Below are positions 29,745 to 43,300 of a DNA stretch of 64,000 bases, one piece after another (position 1 is the stretch's first letter; each line of letters starts with the position of its first letter). The stretch is from Scortum barcoo. Lineage: Eukaryota; Chordata; Actinopteri; Centrarchiformes; Terapontidae. The position numbers were made by a program, and so were the translations under genes. The notes under the pieces are model-generated. The model had not been told where the DNA came from and did not search any database. It worked only from the letters and a program-made list of their open reading frames with translations. Location of the stretch: positions 23,692,085 through 23,756,084 of the forward strand of contig CM041546.1 of NCBI GenBank assembly GCA_023238725.1, given 5' to 3'.

Positions 29745-30302
29745 GTGAGTTGATGCCTGGATGATTACCTTCTCTGCTCCACAGTAAATGGCATCTGAGG
29801 TCAGTGCCAGTGTGGGGGTGAGGAAAGTTCACTCCTCAGCAACTAGAAAGCTCTGAGGAAGGGAGACTTAATGAAGTGAGTCATCAGAGTCTGCCCAAAA
29901 CTCCCCCCTGCAGAGGAGCATGTAGCTAAGCCTATTATGCCATTGCATAATGCAATAAGGTATAGCCCCACGAGGTGCAGTGATCGGCCTCCAGGGTGAG
30001 ATGGGTTTGGTGGGGAATTGTATAAGGGTGTGTTTTTGTTTTTTTTTTTTTTTTTTTGCTCAACTAATTGTTCAGAACCCAAATATTTAAATATTACTTC
30101 TATTATATGAGCTAAAAAAGCAGCAAACCATCATCATCAAGAACCTGTAATTGTTTCAGCTCCATTATTATTATTTATGTATTTTTAAACATGTAAAGAC
30201 ATTAGTGTAAGTTTAAATGGGCGCGGTAACGTCGCTAACCATCCTGCAGTCAGCTAAAGGGAAATTTAGATTCATCTTATTAAGTAAAAATCCACACGCT
30301 TT

Positions 30303-30320
30303 ACACACACACACACACAC
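30303..30320 (+). repeat. (AC)9 microsatellite
   Basis: Perfect short dinucleotide run; a second, interrupted CA run lies at 30761-30786. Confidence 0.85.
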
Positions 30321-33300
30321 TTTGAGCGATGACTCTCATGATCAAATTATGCATGGTCCTGCTGGCTTTGATTAATCTTTCACCCGGCCATCATCAGTGA
30401 GTGCTTGCTGTTACCAATTGATTACCGCATTGAGATTCATGTTGATGAAACTGAACTTTGTTCACTTAGTAGAAATGATTATATTGTGTTTTTTTACAAA
30501 GAAACAAATTCGATTAGCAGACTTCTAATAAAAAAAAAAAAACAGCATTTCAAGCATATCAAACTGTGCTTTCATGCTTTTGATGATTTGTTTTCATGCT
30601 GATAAGCCAAAGCTTTAAGGGATGAGGCTGGATGTTTAACAAGATGGCTACGACAAAATTCAGCATCTCTCAGATTCGTCTGTGAAGGGCTCCAAAGTCA
30701 TGTGGTGTTTTAACAGCTGCAACTATCTCATCTATCTCTGCAACCTCATTAATGCTTTGCACACACACTCACACACACACACACACAGCAGTAGAGGCGA
30801 GAATCTCTGCGCTACCCTGAGGAACACACACAAAACGGTGAATTACTGACATCAGATCCGACTTGTTGCCAGGCGCAGGGTTTCCTCAACTCACGCTTGG
30901 TGAAAAATTAGTGCGTGCGTTAAGCTGCTGCTGTTTTCATACTCTTCCATAAAGTCTTTACTACGACACTTTCTAATACAAGCTGCTTTTACATTGAGTG
31001 GATGCTGTTTAACCCTCCATAATATGAAGATAAATTAGTGGTCCTGTATGACCTTGACGGGCTCAATGTGGATCTAAGTGGTTCCATAGGGACTCTGTGG
31101 TTTCTAAGTACTGCAGTTATATGTAAAAATGACTGATTCGGGAATAATGTGCCCTCTCAGTCATTAATGGTTCTCATCTCAGGGCGGAATTGTTATGCAA
31201 TGTATTTGTAATACATCAGGTCCTCCAGAGGTTCTTTCAGAGCTCTTAAATTAAACACACCAGAAGGAGCCACGGGTACTGATGGAGACTCTTGGTGTAA
31301 ATATGCCTTTGTAACTTGCTAGTGCTAATGCATGTCTAGACCCTACCTAAACTCATACAAGTAGTGGCAATGGAAAAGAAAGTAAAGAAGCATTTGAGTG
31401 AATGTTGTTGAGCAGTGGCACGTGAGAATAATAATCTGAAATCTGTAAAAGAGGGTTTGTCTGCAACAAAAATCACCTTCCCTCTGATCATGGGCCAGAG
31501 GTTTGACTGCTCAGCACTTAGTTCAGGCTTCAGAAGAGCGTTTTCAGTTGCTCAGCCTCCTAATTTGCTATTTTACAGGCCCTGAAAAAGTATTTAGAAT
31601 AATGTTTCTTGATTGAAATGAGTGATCACAGCATACAAACTACTCTCATGGCCGACTGAGCAGCTAGATGGAAAATTTTTTAATATTTCTTTTTTTTTAA
31701 AGAATCTGTGCAGTTCACCCAAGTCATTTGCTGAATTTTCTGCAATGGCTGCAGAACAAAAAAGAAAAAAACCATAGAGGAAAAAGTAACTGATCAATAA
31801 TTCAGCCTTATTAAAGCTGTCCTCGTAACATTACTTGTAAACAAACAAGTTATATTTTCATTCAGTGTTAATTTACATCCATACAAACAATTGCACAGCT
31901 GATTTTCTTTTTTTTTTGTTGTTGTTGTATTTGAAATCGTGCCATGTTGTGTGTTCATGCTGATACATCGATTAATAGAGGGATCATTGCAGTGCTACCT
32001 GAAATGATCTCCCTTTTGTTTAAAACTTACTGCTGTTAATTTAGTCAGTAGTAAAATAAATATCCTCCGATATTGGCAAGCAGCTGCATGTGCATTTCAG
32101 TTCAGTCCTGGTGCCAGCAATAAAAAAGTGCTAGATGAAGGGATTTCTTCAGCTTTTTTTTTTTTTTTTAACTTTTGTGATGATTAGTTTTTCACTTTTT
32201 GGTGATGGATTAATAGACAGACAGAGAGGGAGGGTCTTGAATCAATATAAGAAAGCAATTGGATGATGACAAGGGCAGTGACAGTGATTTGTTGGCTCAA
32301 GTTGTAATGTGATTCCAGGAATCCAGATGGAAATTAGCTTTAAAGCTTCCAAGAAAAGCATTCTTCCATTATGTTACTTTATGGATCCATACCGGCTTGA
32401 GACGTTGTTTACAAAGATGCACCACAGATTCCCTGACAGGACAATGCTTTTATGTTATTGTGATGCCTCATGTGTGGTGCAGTTGGCCAGAAATTACTTG
32501 CACTTACATGCAGGAGTGTTGATCTGGAGTCACTGAGAAAGTTCCAGTTCTTGGTGATGATCTCAGAGAGCTGTGATCTCACAGCCAGTGCAGACCAGAG
32601 CACAGCCCCCCCCTCCATTTTGTATAAATGCCCTGAGGAATGTTTTGTTTTCTCCCCCCTCTCTTTTTGATTTCCATCTCTCTTCTCTGGCTCCCTCACT
32701 GTTATCCCGCCGTCTAATGACGATAATCTCAAAAGAGATTTACGGAGGATCAACATCCTCAGCTGTCCTCTTAAAAAAAGAACAGGTGAACAATGGTGGA
32801 GGACAAACTGTAGCAAGTTGTAGGATGTAGCTTACATGGCAGTGAGGCAGGCTTGGTCTGGGTCCATAATAGCTTTACCTACGTACAGTAAACAGCGCCA
32901 TGGGACTGGTTGGAGGATTACAGAGGATTTGCCATGCTAAGCCACAGGAACCCAGCCCAGTGACCCCCTCATGCCTCCTCCTCCCTTGAGCACAGTAACA
33001 AACCACCATCTTCTTCTCTCTCTCCCAGTCTACTTGGCTACTTGGCCATGATGCATTGGCGGGGAGGCTGCGGTGGGCAGCCATGTGACCCAAATCACTG
33101 ACTATATGGATAGGATAAAGGATGGCAGAGGCAGACTTTGGATGTTGATGTTTCATAAAGTGATTAAATCTGTTTTGCAACGCATCGGTTTGAGAGTGAA
33201 TCCGCACTCATTTCCTCTTCCGCCGTTTTTCACTCCTGCTCTCACCGACGTTTTCTGATAAATCCGCAAATTTGACTTTAATGACAAAACTTATCATCCA

Positions 33301-36300
33301 AATAGCCATCAAGGTAAATTAAGGGCATGTTCTGAGTGCGTTTCCCCCCTTGCCAACGTAGTGATAATGTGACAGCCAGATGACATACATCACAGAACAC
33401 GCGTCACGTAATTTGATGGGAAGAAGGCGATGCTGGCGGCGAACTAAAATCTGATTTGGCCCCATCACTTAAGTTGAGCGAACATTGCCTTTGGTTCCAC
33501 TTTGGGACACTGCTTGAAAGCTAATTGAATCAAAGCGAGCCGATGGGGTCACTTTTGACTGACACTCCATGGGCATTTGTCTCTGTCAGCCAAATATCAT
33601 GCAGTGATGTGACTCAGCAGAGAGCAGTCCCCAACCCGACTGTGTACATGGCCTTAACTCGAACTGGCAGTGTTCTAGCTCCCGTACACACCTTGCCATG
33701 AGCTACTCTGCTGGAAAGCTGAAGTTTTTTTTTTTTTTTTTTCCCCCCCACCATTGTCATCATCATGTGCAGCCTCCGTGCACATCGGAACCTCAGGAAC
33801 ACTCATGGACAGAAATAGATCAACCCAGGAAGGCAGAGGTTTATTTTGAGAAAACGGTGAACTCTGAAGAAGAGATTCTCAGTAGTTTTCTTAGCATAAT
33901 GTAATCGTGTGGGGCTGTGTAGTTCTTGGCTGGGATGATGTTATATTGTAGGTGCGAGCGAGAGAAGAGAATTGCTCCCCTGACGTGAGGAATGACTTTG
34001 TTGCCAGGTCCTCATGTCAATATCTCTTTAAGTGGATCTTTTTTTTTTTCATCGACTTTTTCATTGACTCTGCCAGCTTTTTTAATAGAGCTACAGTACG
34101 ACATATTCTTATGTAATGTGTAAGAGAAGGCATTGCACACGTGGGCTTGAAAGTTGAGGGGAATTAAGGGACCTGTTCAGAGAAAGAACTTTCCAGGATT
34201 GTACAGCTTTCAGCAGCATGAATCTGACTTTAGTAAAGGTGGGGACACAGTTGTTGGGATGATTTCTGTTGATTATAATTTGGGTGTCAGTACTGATCAG
34301 ACCATCTGAACCGCCTCAGGTGTGCAGTAGTCATGGGTGTTTGCATATCGGGGAGAGATATTGGTAGATATTGGTTATCCCAGTATAACACCAAAGTCCA
34401 ACAGAGTTGGGATTGGCAAATTTGCAACATGACCCCTCAGCCAGTTTCATTAGCTTGAAAACTGTAAATAAAAAGCTTGCAAATTGCACAAAGAGTTAAC
34501 AAATTTTAATTACAAAGGGTTTTTGGTACCAGAACATTTTTTCACAGGATTTCGGGTTTGTGTGAGGTCTTTGTTTACATGTAATATTTCTGACTGTTTA
34601 GTCTGTGAAAGTGAGAATGTGTAAATATGGACATAGTTACCAACTTAATTCAAATGTACCAATAGAGTAACTGAACATTTTGCTTACTTGGGCCCATGTC
34701 ACTGTCATATTGCTAAGTATCTCTTAAGAACTTTATGGCAATTTTGAAGACCATTGGTTTTTACTAGGAGCTCACTTTACAAGCATGTTTTTTTTCCCTA
34801 TATCTTGTATTTAAATTCATTACGGGACTAGGTTAAAAAAGCTTAATAAAACAGCATGAACTTGAATTACCATTTCCACTCAACAGAATACAAGAAACAT
34901 TTATAGTCTCCCTTATTTTAACCTCATTGCTGTGGCATTCCCATAAGCATAGACTGTGGCTCTAATACTACCCAAAGCACGCTGTCTATAAAAGATATAG
35001 CTCTTATGATTCAGGCTGGAATGAGCCTCCTGGTGCTCTATTAGATGGTAGAAATAAAGAGGAGAGCTCTGATACATTAGTTGCTGTGAACCCCTCCAGT
35101 GTGGTAAAATTATCTTCCACTTTTATATTGTCATATTTTCAGATTTTCCCTCAAAATCAATCTAGTCAGTAAAGAGAGAGAAATTATCAAAGTCAAACAT
35201 GCATCTGATGTTATTCTTTGGTCTAAAATGAGATGTCCTGAAGATAGTGTCAATACAGGAATAGAATTAAGGCTACGTGATGTTTGGACATTGAAATCAA
35301 ACAAGATGAATCCATTATCCCTCTCCACTCACAAGTGGCTGGCAAAATTTACATTGAGGTTTTTTTCATTTGCATGGGAGGCGCTCTCATCCAGGGCAAC
35401 CCAACGATCTAACAATTACACAACTGACCTCAAGCATATTGCAGAGTTCCTCCGGGAGACGCAGATAAGATGCCCCTGAGCAGATAACAGCTATGCATCG
35501 CAACCATTAGCCCAACGCAAATATGAGAGTCAAAAATGATAGAGAGGGTGTTTATTCGTTGCCCAGTAATTGACTATTTCCATAATAGCACTGTGTTTCC
35601 TGCCAGGCTAATGTGACCCCTATTAGTTCAGGAAACATACTGCAATCAGGCTCCGTGTGCGCCGCCAGACACAGCCAAGGAAATGAATTGGCGAGAAAGT
35701 AGAGATGAGGGAGTGGAGGGGGAAAGATGTAAACAATGGTGAGGTGCAGACAATGGGATAACCAAGGGACAGGAGTGGAGAACAGAAGGGAAGATGAGTC
35801 ATATCACTGCAGCGAGCTGAGTCCCTGATTGAAATGCCATTGCAGCTCTCGGACTTAACAAATATTCCTTTGGTTAAATTTAGATTTTGGCTGGCCTTTA
35901 TTGGAATTTGATATACTTCGGTTTCTCATTACTAAATGTTTTACTTTCAAGCCTGTAAGAAAAGATGGACATTTCTGTAAAGGTATTTTTACTCATTGAG
36001 AAATCTTGTGCAGTTGCACAATGGCTGTGAACACACATGGCATTAGACATTATTTGGTTCACTAAGGGCATTACCGACACTATCTCAGCTTTATTTATTG
36101 CTCTTTCTTTAATGTTTCTGAGGCATACTGAAAAGAAAATTGGCAGGCAAGGCTTTAAAATACTTCAGCTATACCTGCTGTATTGCGTGGCTGGTGTTGT
36201 TTTCTTTCCTCTGTACTTCTTCATGGCTGTTACTGATTTAGCTGCATGCTGGGCCAGCTAATCCTGCCTCTGATCAATACTCCACTTCTCCCGCTCACAC

Positions 36301-37022
36301 TCTGGATTTCATCCAGGAAGCAGCACAGCTGATATCTTTATTTACCTTCTCTTCGCGTCAGTCATTCATAAACACAGTGGCAGGGGGAATTGAAATTTGC
36401 ATCTAAAACGGTATGGATTTGATACAGTGGATGGAACTGACTCGTGTTTGCCTTGGTTAGGAGAGCAGTTGGCTTGATGTGTTTGCAGTCAGTTGTGTTA
36501 ACAGTGCACTGCATACATGCTTAGCTCATCTTTGTTTTGTGTGAAATAGCTCTGTCAGCCCTGAATTTAAAGCTGCATGTGTTAGGCCGAACACATAACC
36601 CCTGTGTCATTGGTTTACGTTTACCGCCGGCAGCTGCCAGCAAAAATGCAGACCTGAGCACCAGCGATACCTGCTGTCCCTCTGTCTGTCTGAGGGATTT
36701 GCCTCAATCCATTACATGCTTGGATGCTGATAGTGTTTGTCAGGGTGCTCCGCACGCCCAGAGACAATTAAGCTGAAGCACAAGGTTGGCTTAATGAAGC
36801 TCGGCAGGAAAAACATCTTTCTTCTTCGTTCTTTTGCTGTGGAGAGGAAAGGAGACAAGGTCCATTCATGTCAGGAGGAACCACATGGCTCTACCGGTGT
36901 GTTGTGGTGTAGGTTTACTTCATGCTTTGGTGATAGTGCAGAAATAAAGATAAAACATAGAAATGAGCATTAACCTTTTGAAGACGTTTTGTGTTCCCTG
37001 TGCTCTTTTTTTTGTCTTTCCA

Positions 37023-37070
37023 GTATGTATATGTATGCATATGTATATATATATATATATATGTATATAT
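37023..37070 (+). repeat. Imperfect (AT)n/(GTAT)n microsatellite
   Basis: GTATGTATATGTATGCAT leads into about nine AT units and another GTAT block. Confidence 0.9.
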
Positions 37071-37309
37071 GAGAACTTTGATAAAAGCACTGCCATATCG
37101 CCAAGTAGACTTAAGCAAAACACAGGTTTTGCGTATCCCCAGTCACTCTAAATATGAAATTAAATCTTACTAAATCTGCTCATAAACAACAGATTAAGGC
37201 CTCTCCAAAAGGAGAAATGAAATGATAATAGTAAAACAGTGATATGTTTACTGGAAGTCTTCGTATAGTTTGATAAAATGGAACCAAGCCTGCAAGAAAA
37301 GTCACTCAC

Positions 37310-37367
37310 CTGAAATCTCTTTTGTAAGTGCTGCAATCTTTGGCTGTTGGCTGCTCTTACACAAGCC
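37310..37367 (-). CDS. Candidate minus-strand exon (unidentified)
   Basis: A 58-nt segment lies between acceptor ATGCACAG and a consensus donor TTTCAG|GTGAGT. Two frames are open: one gives ACVRAANSQRLQHLQKRFQ (helical, coiled-coil-like) and the other GLCKSSQQPKIAALTKEIS. No parent gene could be assembled, so a non-coding RNA exon is equally possible. Confidence 0.28.
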
Positions 37368-40236
37368 CTGTGCATGAAGGGACAAGGTCAAAGACAAATA
37401 CCAACTTTGTACACATTCTACATTTTTAGCACTTCTAAACAAATATAACATGAAAGCTTGTAAAGTGAGTTTATGCTTTCACAGTTCTAGAAAACCTGAA
37501 AAGAAATGAACTCCCAAATGCAATGCAATGTCTTATCCACTTAACTTTATGTCTTGCACCCAAAAAGATGGGCAGCTGAGTTCATTTCAAGTCATGTCTT
37601 GTCCTTCTATTCCTGTAGTATCATCTCCTTTCTCCGCTTTGCTGGCTTCAAGTTGCTCTTCATTTTACTGTATATTGCTTGAAAGGGAAACTTATTGGTT
37701 TGTGCTCACTTTAAGCCCACTGGCAGGTGAAGCTGGACTTATAATCCTAAATAATGTCTAAATGTATTTTCAGTTTTTGCCTTGGTTCAGTATAGACCCT
37801 TGAAAGCTTGAAGACTTGTTATTATTTTTCTGAGGGGAGTGCTGGGTTTGGTAAAGCACTCTGTGTAATCATTTTAAAGCCCTGCAACGCTGTGACGAAT
37901 GGGAGGATGAGTCACATTTTAACAGCAATGGAAAAGGAAATTATGCGACTCTTTGAAATTATCTCTCTGTACTCCCTGGGCTCTGAATTTTCCCCAAGAT
38001 TAGATAAACAGTTTGCTTTAATGAAATGAAAAAAATTCTAATAATTGGCTGTCACTGTGCATGTACCTGCAGCCCTTTATGGCAAGGTATTTCTCATCTC
38101 ATTAATGTCCCCCTGCTGCCATAGTCATTTGAAGTGTTTCAGATGTATGTATATTAAAAACAGAACCTCTTTGAATGTGATGTACTGCTGTGAAGTTCAA
38201 AGGTTTTATAAGCTAAGCTGTTGAATCTCTGCAATTAGTATATAGATTTCCCTGAAATTTTGTAGAGCCATGCATGGTTCCCAGAGGATGGAAAAATAAG
38301 TGAACCGCAGTCCTTCAGCCTCAGTTGTACAGCATTAACTAAATATTGTGTGAGTGTGTTTGGCTAAGTAGCAAATATTAGCGGTCTAACATGGTAAACT
38401 AATATGGACATCATGCTCAACCATAATTGTTAAACACTGGCATGTTAGCATAATGATGTGTGATTTTAATGATTTTGCTCAAAGCACCATTGTGTCTTTG
38501 TCGTGTTTATGTTCTTATTTAGACCGTACATTCATATGATCAAACTCTTAATGTCAGTCTCTTAGTTGTGATTCCAAATTGAAGATATAAAGAATTTCTG
38601 ACAGCGACGATGGCAGCAATCGTCAACAAACCTTCACCAAAATGGCGGCAAATCCACCATCACTGGAAACTGCATCTAATTAAAATTCAGTCACTTATTT
38701 AAGCTAATGTGAAGGCAACTGTACAGTTTGTTTGTACACTGTCTGGTGTCATGTGTAAATGAACTGCTCCAAATGCTAAAAATAGCTAATTTATCAGTGT
38801 CACTGTAAAACCACTAGTAGGAATAACCACTCGTGGATAATGGGTAAAGACTCTCAAGTCAGAATGAAGGGAGGATTTACTGTTCTTGTTCTTCCAACAT
38901 TGCATGAATGCAGCATGTGTACAACCTCACAGAGGTGCTAGCGTGACAGTAGACTCTGTTTGTTAAAATGTGTAGGTTTTTTTTTTTTTTATATAGTGGT
39001 GAAGCCAAGCCAACCTTAAAAAGGGTAAAAGGGGTAACAATTTGCCCCTTTTTTTGTTTTGTGTTTACCTTTATCTGAAATGTGCATTTTGTCAGGCTCC
39101 TAACAATGAGACTACTCTAATCCTTAATCCAGCTAATTGCATTATCAAACACACGCCATACCTTGAAAGTAATGCAGTGTGAGAACAATTAATCTTAACT
39201 ACAGGCTGCATTTAAATTATTTTGTGGTCTGCCAAAAAATGATATGAAGAAATAATACCAATACCAATCATCACAGTGTTGGCCGCTGCACTGCCTTCGA
39301 TTACTTACAGAATAGAGTACATCCGTGGTCTCCATGTCACCTGAATGAATTATCAGATGTTTCCAGTGTCACACTACTTTGTTAACCTTTACGCCTGCTT
39401 ATTCAGCTCTCCTCTGCTCTCTGCCAGTGTGGAGGAGAGAGGGAACACACTCCAGGTGTTATAAATGAGACGGTGTGTATGTGCGTACATGCTCGTGTGT
39501 CTGACTGATGGAGGAGGAAAGAAGGTAGGGAAGATAGAAGAAGATACGGCCGAGCCGGGCGCTTTAATCACCCTATTCTCCTTCCCTTTCCCTCCCTCCT
39601 TCCCTCTGGCCCTCCACATCTCATTACAGACAGGAGAGGGTGAGAAGTGAGGCCTGCATAGACCTTGGCATTAATTATTGAACCCTATCTTCTTTTACTC
39701 CACCTCCTCCTCCACAGTCTCTGATAACTTTTACATGAAAAAGCAGAGGCTAACTCCCAGCCATTATGCAGTGTGCTAGCTATAGCACAAAAATATAGAG
39801 TTAGGACTGTGCTACTTAATGGCCTACATGCAACATGTTTACACAAGCGGATATACTGTACTGCATTCTCTCTTCTTTTGTATTGCATTTTTCTTGTTCG
39901 TCATTGCTCCAGTTGTCCAGCTAATTAATTCCATTAATTCCCTGTTTTGAATGGCTGCACTTGTTAAAGCAAATAATTATTCAAACTGGCGTTTTTGACT
40001 CCACGCATCATCTTTGTCATGTTGGCCGAGTTCCGCTCTGCTCGTTGCCTCCTGCCATGCCCAGTCAATTTGAATCGCTCAGTTGGAGGGCAGCTAATGG
40101 AGGTTGTTAGGTCAGCGTGGCCGAGGTATCCAGACAACTTGAGGGCTGACCTGACTGTGATGCTGAAAATCTCACTATTATCTCCTTCTGCCCCCCCCCC
40201 CCCCTTTTTGTTTGAATGTGTGTGCGCCTCCTGCAG
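37368..40236. other. Non-coding stretch with one repeat relic
   Basis: Holds a decayed GCTAACATG-family fragment at 38380-38510 and a poly-T run near 38980. Paired homeodomain cores lie at 39918-39976. No supported gene. Confidence 0.4.
38380..38510 (+). repeat. GCTAACATG-family repeat fragment
   Basis: GGTCTAACATGGTAAACTAA, CACTGGCATGTTAGCATAA and TTTGCTCAAAGCACCATT match modules of the 19290-19720 copy. Confidence 0.5.
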
Positions 40237-40322
40237 GTTTGAAAAGTCAACATCAAACCTCGACCTCCCAGAGCCTCCGAGCAGGAGAAAGCAGACGCTG
40301 CCAAGATGTTCAGCACCAAAAG
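40237..40322 (+). CDS. Candidate plus-strand exon (unidentified)
   Basis: A pyrimidine tract (with a 14-C run) and acceptor CCTCCTGCAG precede 86 nt that end at AAAAG|GTCAGC. The open frame gives FEKSTSNLDLPEPPSRRK and ten more residues, Ser/Pro/basic-rich like a disordered linker. Exit is phase 1, which fits the microexon at 50258-50281. I do not recognise the protein. Confidence 0.28.
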
Positions 40323-43300
40323 GTCAGCACAGTGTCACTTTTGATATATTCTTATCTGCTCATAAAGAAATGACAGAAATCTCGGGGCATTTTAAAATGG
40401 CTCCCGCTGATAATGGCTGACATTTCTGGTCAGCTGCATTCCTCAGATGACTTTGGATATGAAAAGACACCAATGTGAAGACGGGTAATGGTTGATTTCA
40501 GGTCACAACACAAAAACTATCTATTCATTGTGTATAGTAAAGTCTAAAAATTAAAGAATTTGAGACACAACATCTTTACTCTTACCTTTTTTAGCTTACA
40601 CATCTCTAAATAGGTAGAACCCGAGAACCTTTAAAACTCAAGTGTAAATATTCTCACACAGCCTTTGGAAGTTGAGGAAGCCCAGTTTACAGTCCTCCTT
40701 GGTTGTGTGTTCATTCTGTATTTTTAATGCGGCTTGTGGTAGCGTACAGTCTTGCATAAATCATTTATCACCTTGCCTTTTCTGGATGTTGACTGCAAGG
40801 TAGAAGTGGTCACATTGCTTAGCCAGTATGTGCTGCTGGATCAAAAGAAAATGCTCTTGGTAGTTTCTTTTACGTTGTTTTAATCATTGAAACTGTTCAC
40901 AGCTCGGGTTTGGTTTATATTTGAGTATCTTTAGTGCTGCATACATTACTAAGAACAGCCCATTCATTCTCGCGTTGAAGACGCAAATTAATTTCTCTTG
41001 AATAATTAATCCCATTAATTCTAATAGAACAGTGCATTTTGAATCAATAGGTTTATAATGTGCAGGCTTTTTACCTAATTTTGTTTTAAAGCCCTCAGCT
41101 ATTTAACGCTGGGAGGGTCCTGTGCAGAAATTGCAGCCGGTGTGACTATAGTTTTTCAACGGGAAATGTTAAATCGAAACAGTGAAATATCATTTGTGCA
41201 GATGTAAACATAGTAAAGAAAAATATCTGCAGATCATGAAAATGTGCATCAACTGACCAGAAGATGTATTTTTAACATGCAGATGGCATTTAAATGATAT
41301 TGTTTAACAGATAGCTTTTCTTTCTTCAAGCTGGTGACAAAATATATTATCTGCAAGGGCATTATACACAAAATACATTTTTATCATACAGGATCTATTT
41401 GGAATTGACCTTTCATAAAAGCCCTCTCCCAAATGGTAATTCATTCAGATCAAACAACAGCAGGACTGTGAAGCATGTGATTTCTCTACATGATGAGGCA
41501 GTTGCATGGAGCCATAGTAAGAGCAATACTATGTGTAAGAGTTTGTTAGGAGGATGGATTTTCTTTAGCCTATCCAAAACTAAAAATGAGAGCAAAAGAG
41601 TAAGTCGATTAAAAGGTATGTTTGTCTGCTCTAATGTAAGCTGCAAATGTTAGCATTTCTTGCTAATTATCTTACAATTAGTAACCTAGCATGATTTCAA
41701 GGCCACATTATTCTACATTATTTAGAGACACTATGGAATATTGAACAAAAAACAACAAGAGAAGATGCTATATGGCCCCAGTTACTACTATATCAGAGTG
41801 CGGGGCAACATCAGCAGCTTTGTCCTGCTCTTTATTGAAATGGGTGAATTTTACACTCCAGCAACCCCAGTCAAACTCAATATCTGAGACAGAGTTCAAA
41901 AGGCTTTTTCTCCTTCTAATGTTAAAATGAACCCCGTATTTGAAAACACGAACAATAAACCATAAACAGGACAGGACTTTGTGCTCTGATCTGTCAAGAC
42001 CACACCTATGTAGAAATCTTTGCCTTACTTCTCTACCTACTGAAATCTGTCTCTAGACTTGCTGCACTCTGAGGACTTTAATGTTGATGTGAAATCAAGG
42101 TATTTTCTGTGAGCGTTAGAGAGATAAAAACATACTGCCTGCAGTCCTCAGCTTTAACTAAAGAGAAATTCTTCCTGTTTGCATACCAAATTGAGGCTTG
42201 TGTACTAAAAATGATTTTTAATTTTACACATCTGTTGTACATTTCAGGATTTTGCAGTTCTGCAGCTGATCTGTGCAATATAACATATTCACGATTGACT
42301 TTGTTTATTCAAATACTTACCTAAATATTACACACATGCTTGCACATACTCTGATTTTTTTTATCCGTGGATAAACCCATAGCTAAATGTTAGGCTTTCC
42401 TCTTAATGGAAACAGAATCCCCAGTGTAGGAGCAACATGGTGAGATCAGGCTTCAGTGCTCCTTTGCCTTCATATTGATAATCAAAGCATCATATATAAG
42501 CCACATAAGGTTTTATTTTGTTTGTTGTCTGTCAGCACGAGGTGTCCAGGAAAAGAAAAAAGAATGTGTTTACAGTGTGGAGTTTGCGTTGTGGGACAGT
42601 GAGGTATAGGAGGAGGTTAAGGTATCATAATGTGATGGGGACTAAGTGCTGTCACAAATGCGGCATCCATCCACCTGTCTCCTCGCAGTGTGTGATCATC
42701 ATATTGTGGGCGCGAAGATGATTAAACCAAGCCAGCTCTCCATCTTCAGGGAGCTGTGTCAGCACAGTCGATGACACGGATACGCTCAAAATGACTGTAA
42801 TAGGCTGCCATCTTGAAATTCAAAGGCTCCAAAAGCTCATTCACATTTTTGCTGAATACGAAACAAAGCATTTCTCTCTGGCTAAACTGCTGAACGAAAC
42901 ATAAAGTGGATGAGGAAATCTGTGTATCTGTCAGAGATTGCTATGTGCTGTTGTGGCTTTATCTGTGGGTTTTTAATATTGGTTTTCCTCTTGGGTTCCC
43001 TCAAGTCATCTCCACCAACACTTGCGTACAATGCGAGAGTATAATTAAAAGTCTTTCATTAAAATTTAATCAGTCAAACGTCTTAACGTAGCAGTTTACC
43101 TTTGATTTGCATGGAATGAAGGGTGGAACAGGGGCATGGATAATAAATCCAAAGCATTAGCATTTTGTGCTCCTGACTTTGTTTAGTGCTTTCTCCTCTG
43201 ATGATATGAGCTGTTTCACTGTTATGGATAAACTGAGTGCACAAATCCACAGCGTGATTGTTTGTGTCTACATGTGCTCATTAAAATGTAACTGGAGCGC

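Larger units (their letters stand above)
29750..37309. other. Non-coding stretch
   Basis: About 7.5 kb. It contains poly-T runs (30039-30057, 33725-33742), CA runs (30303-30320, 30761-30786) and an AT microsatellite (37023-37070). No supported exon or RNA gene is visible. It would be intron if the gene starting near 29 kb is real. Confidence 0.4.

Noticed and set aside
40306..40330. ATG with MFSTKRSAQ reading as a translation start
   Set aside because: The frame is very short and the donor-spliced version does not continue in phase with the next candidate exon.
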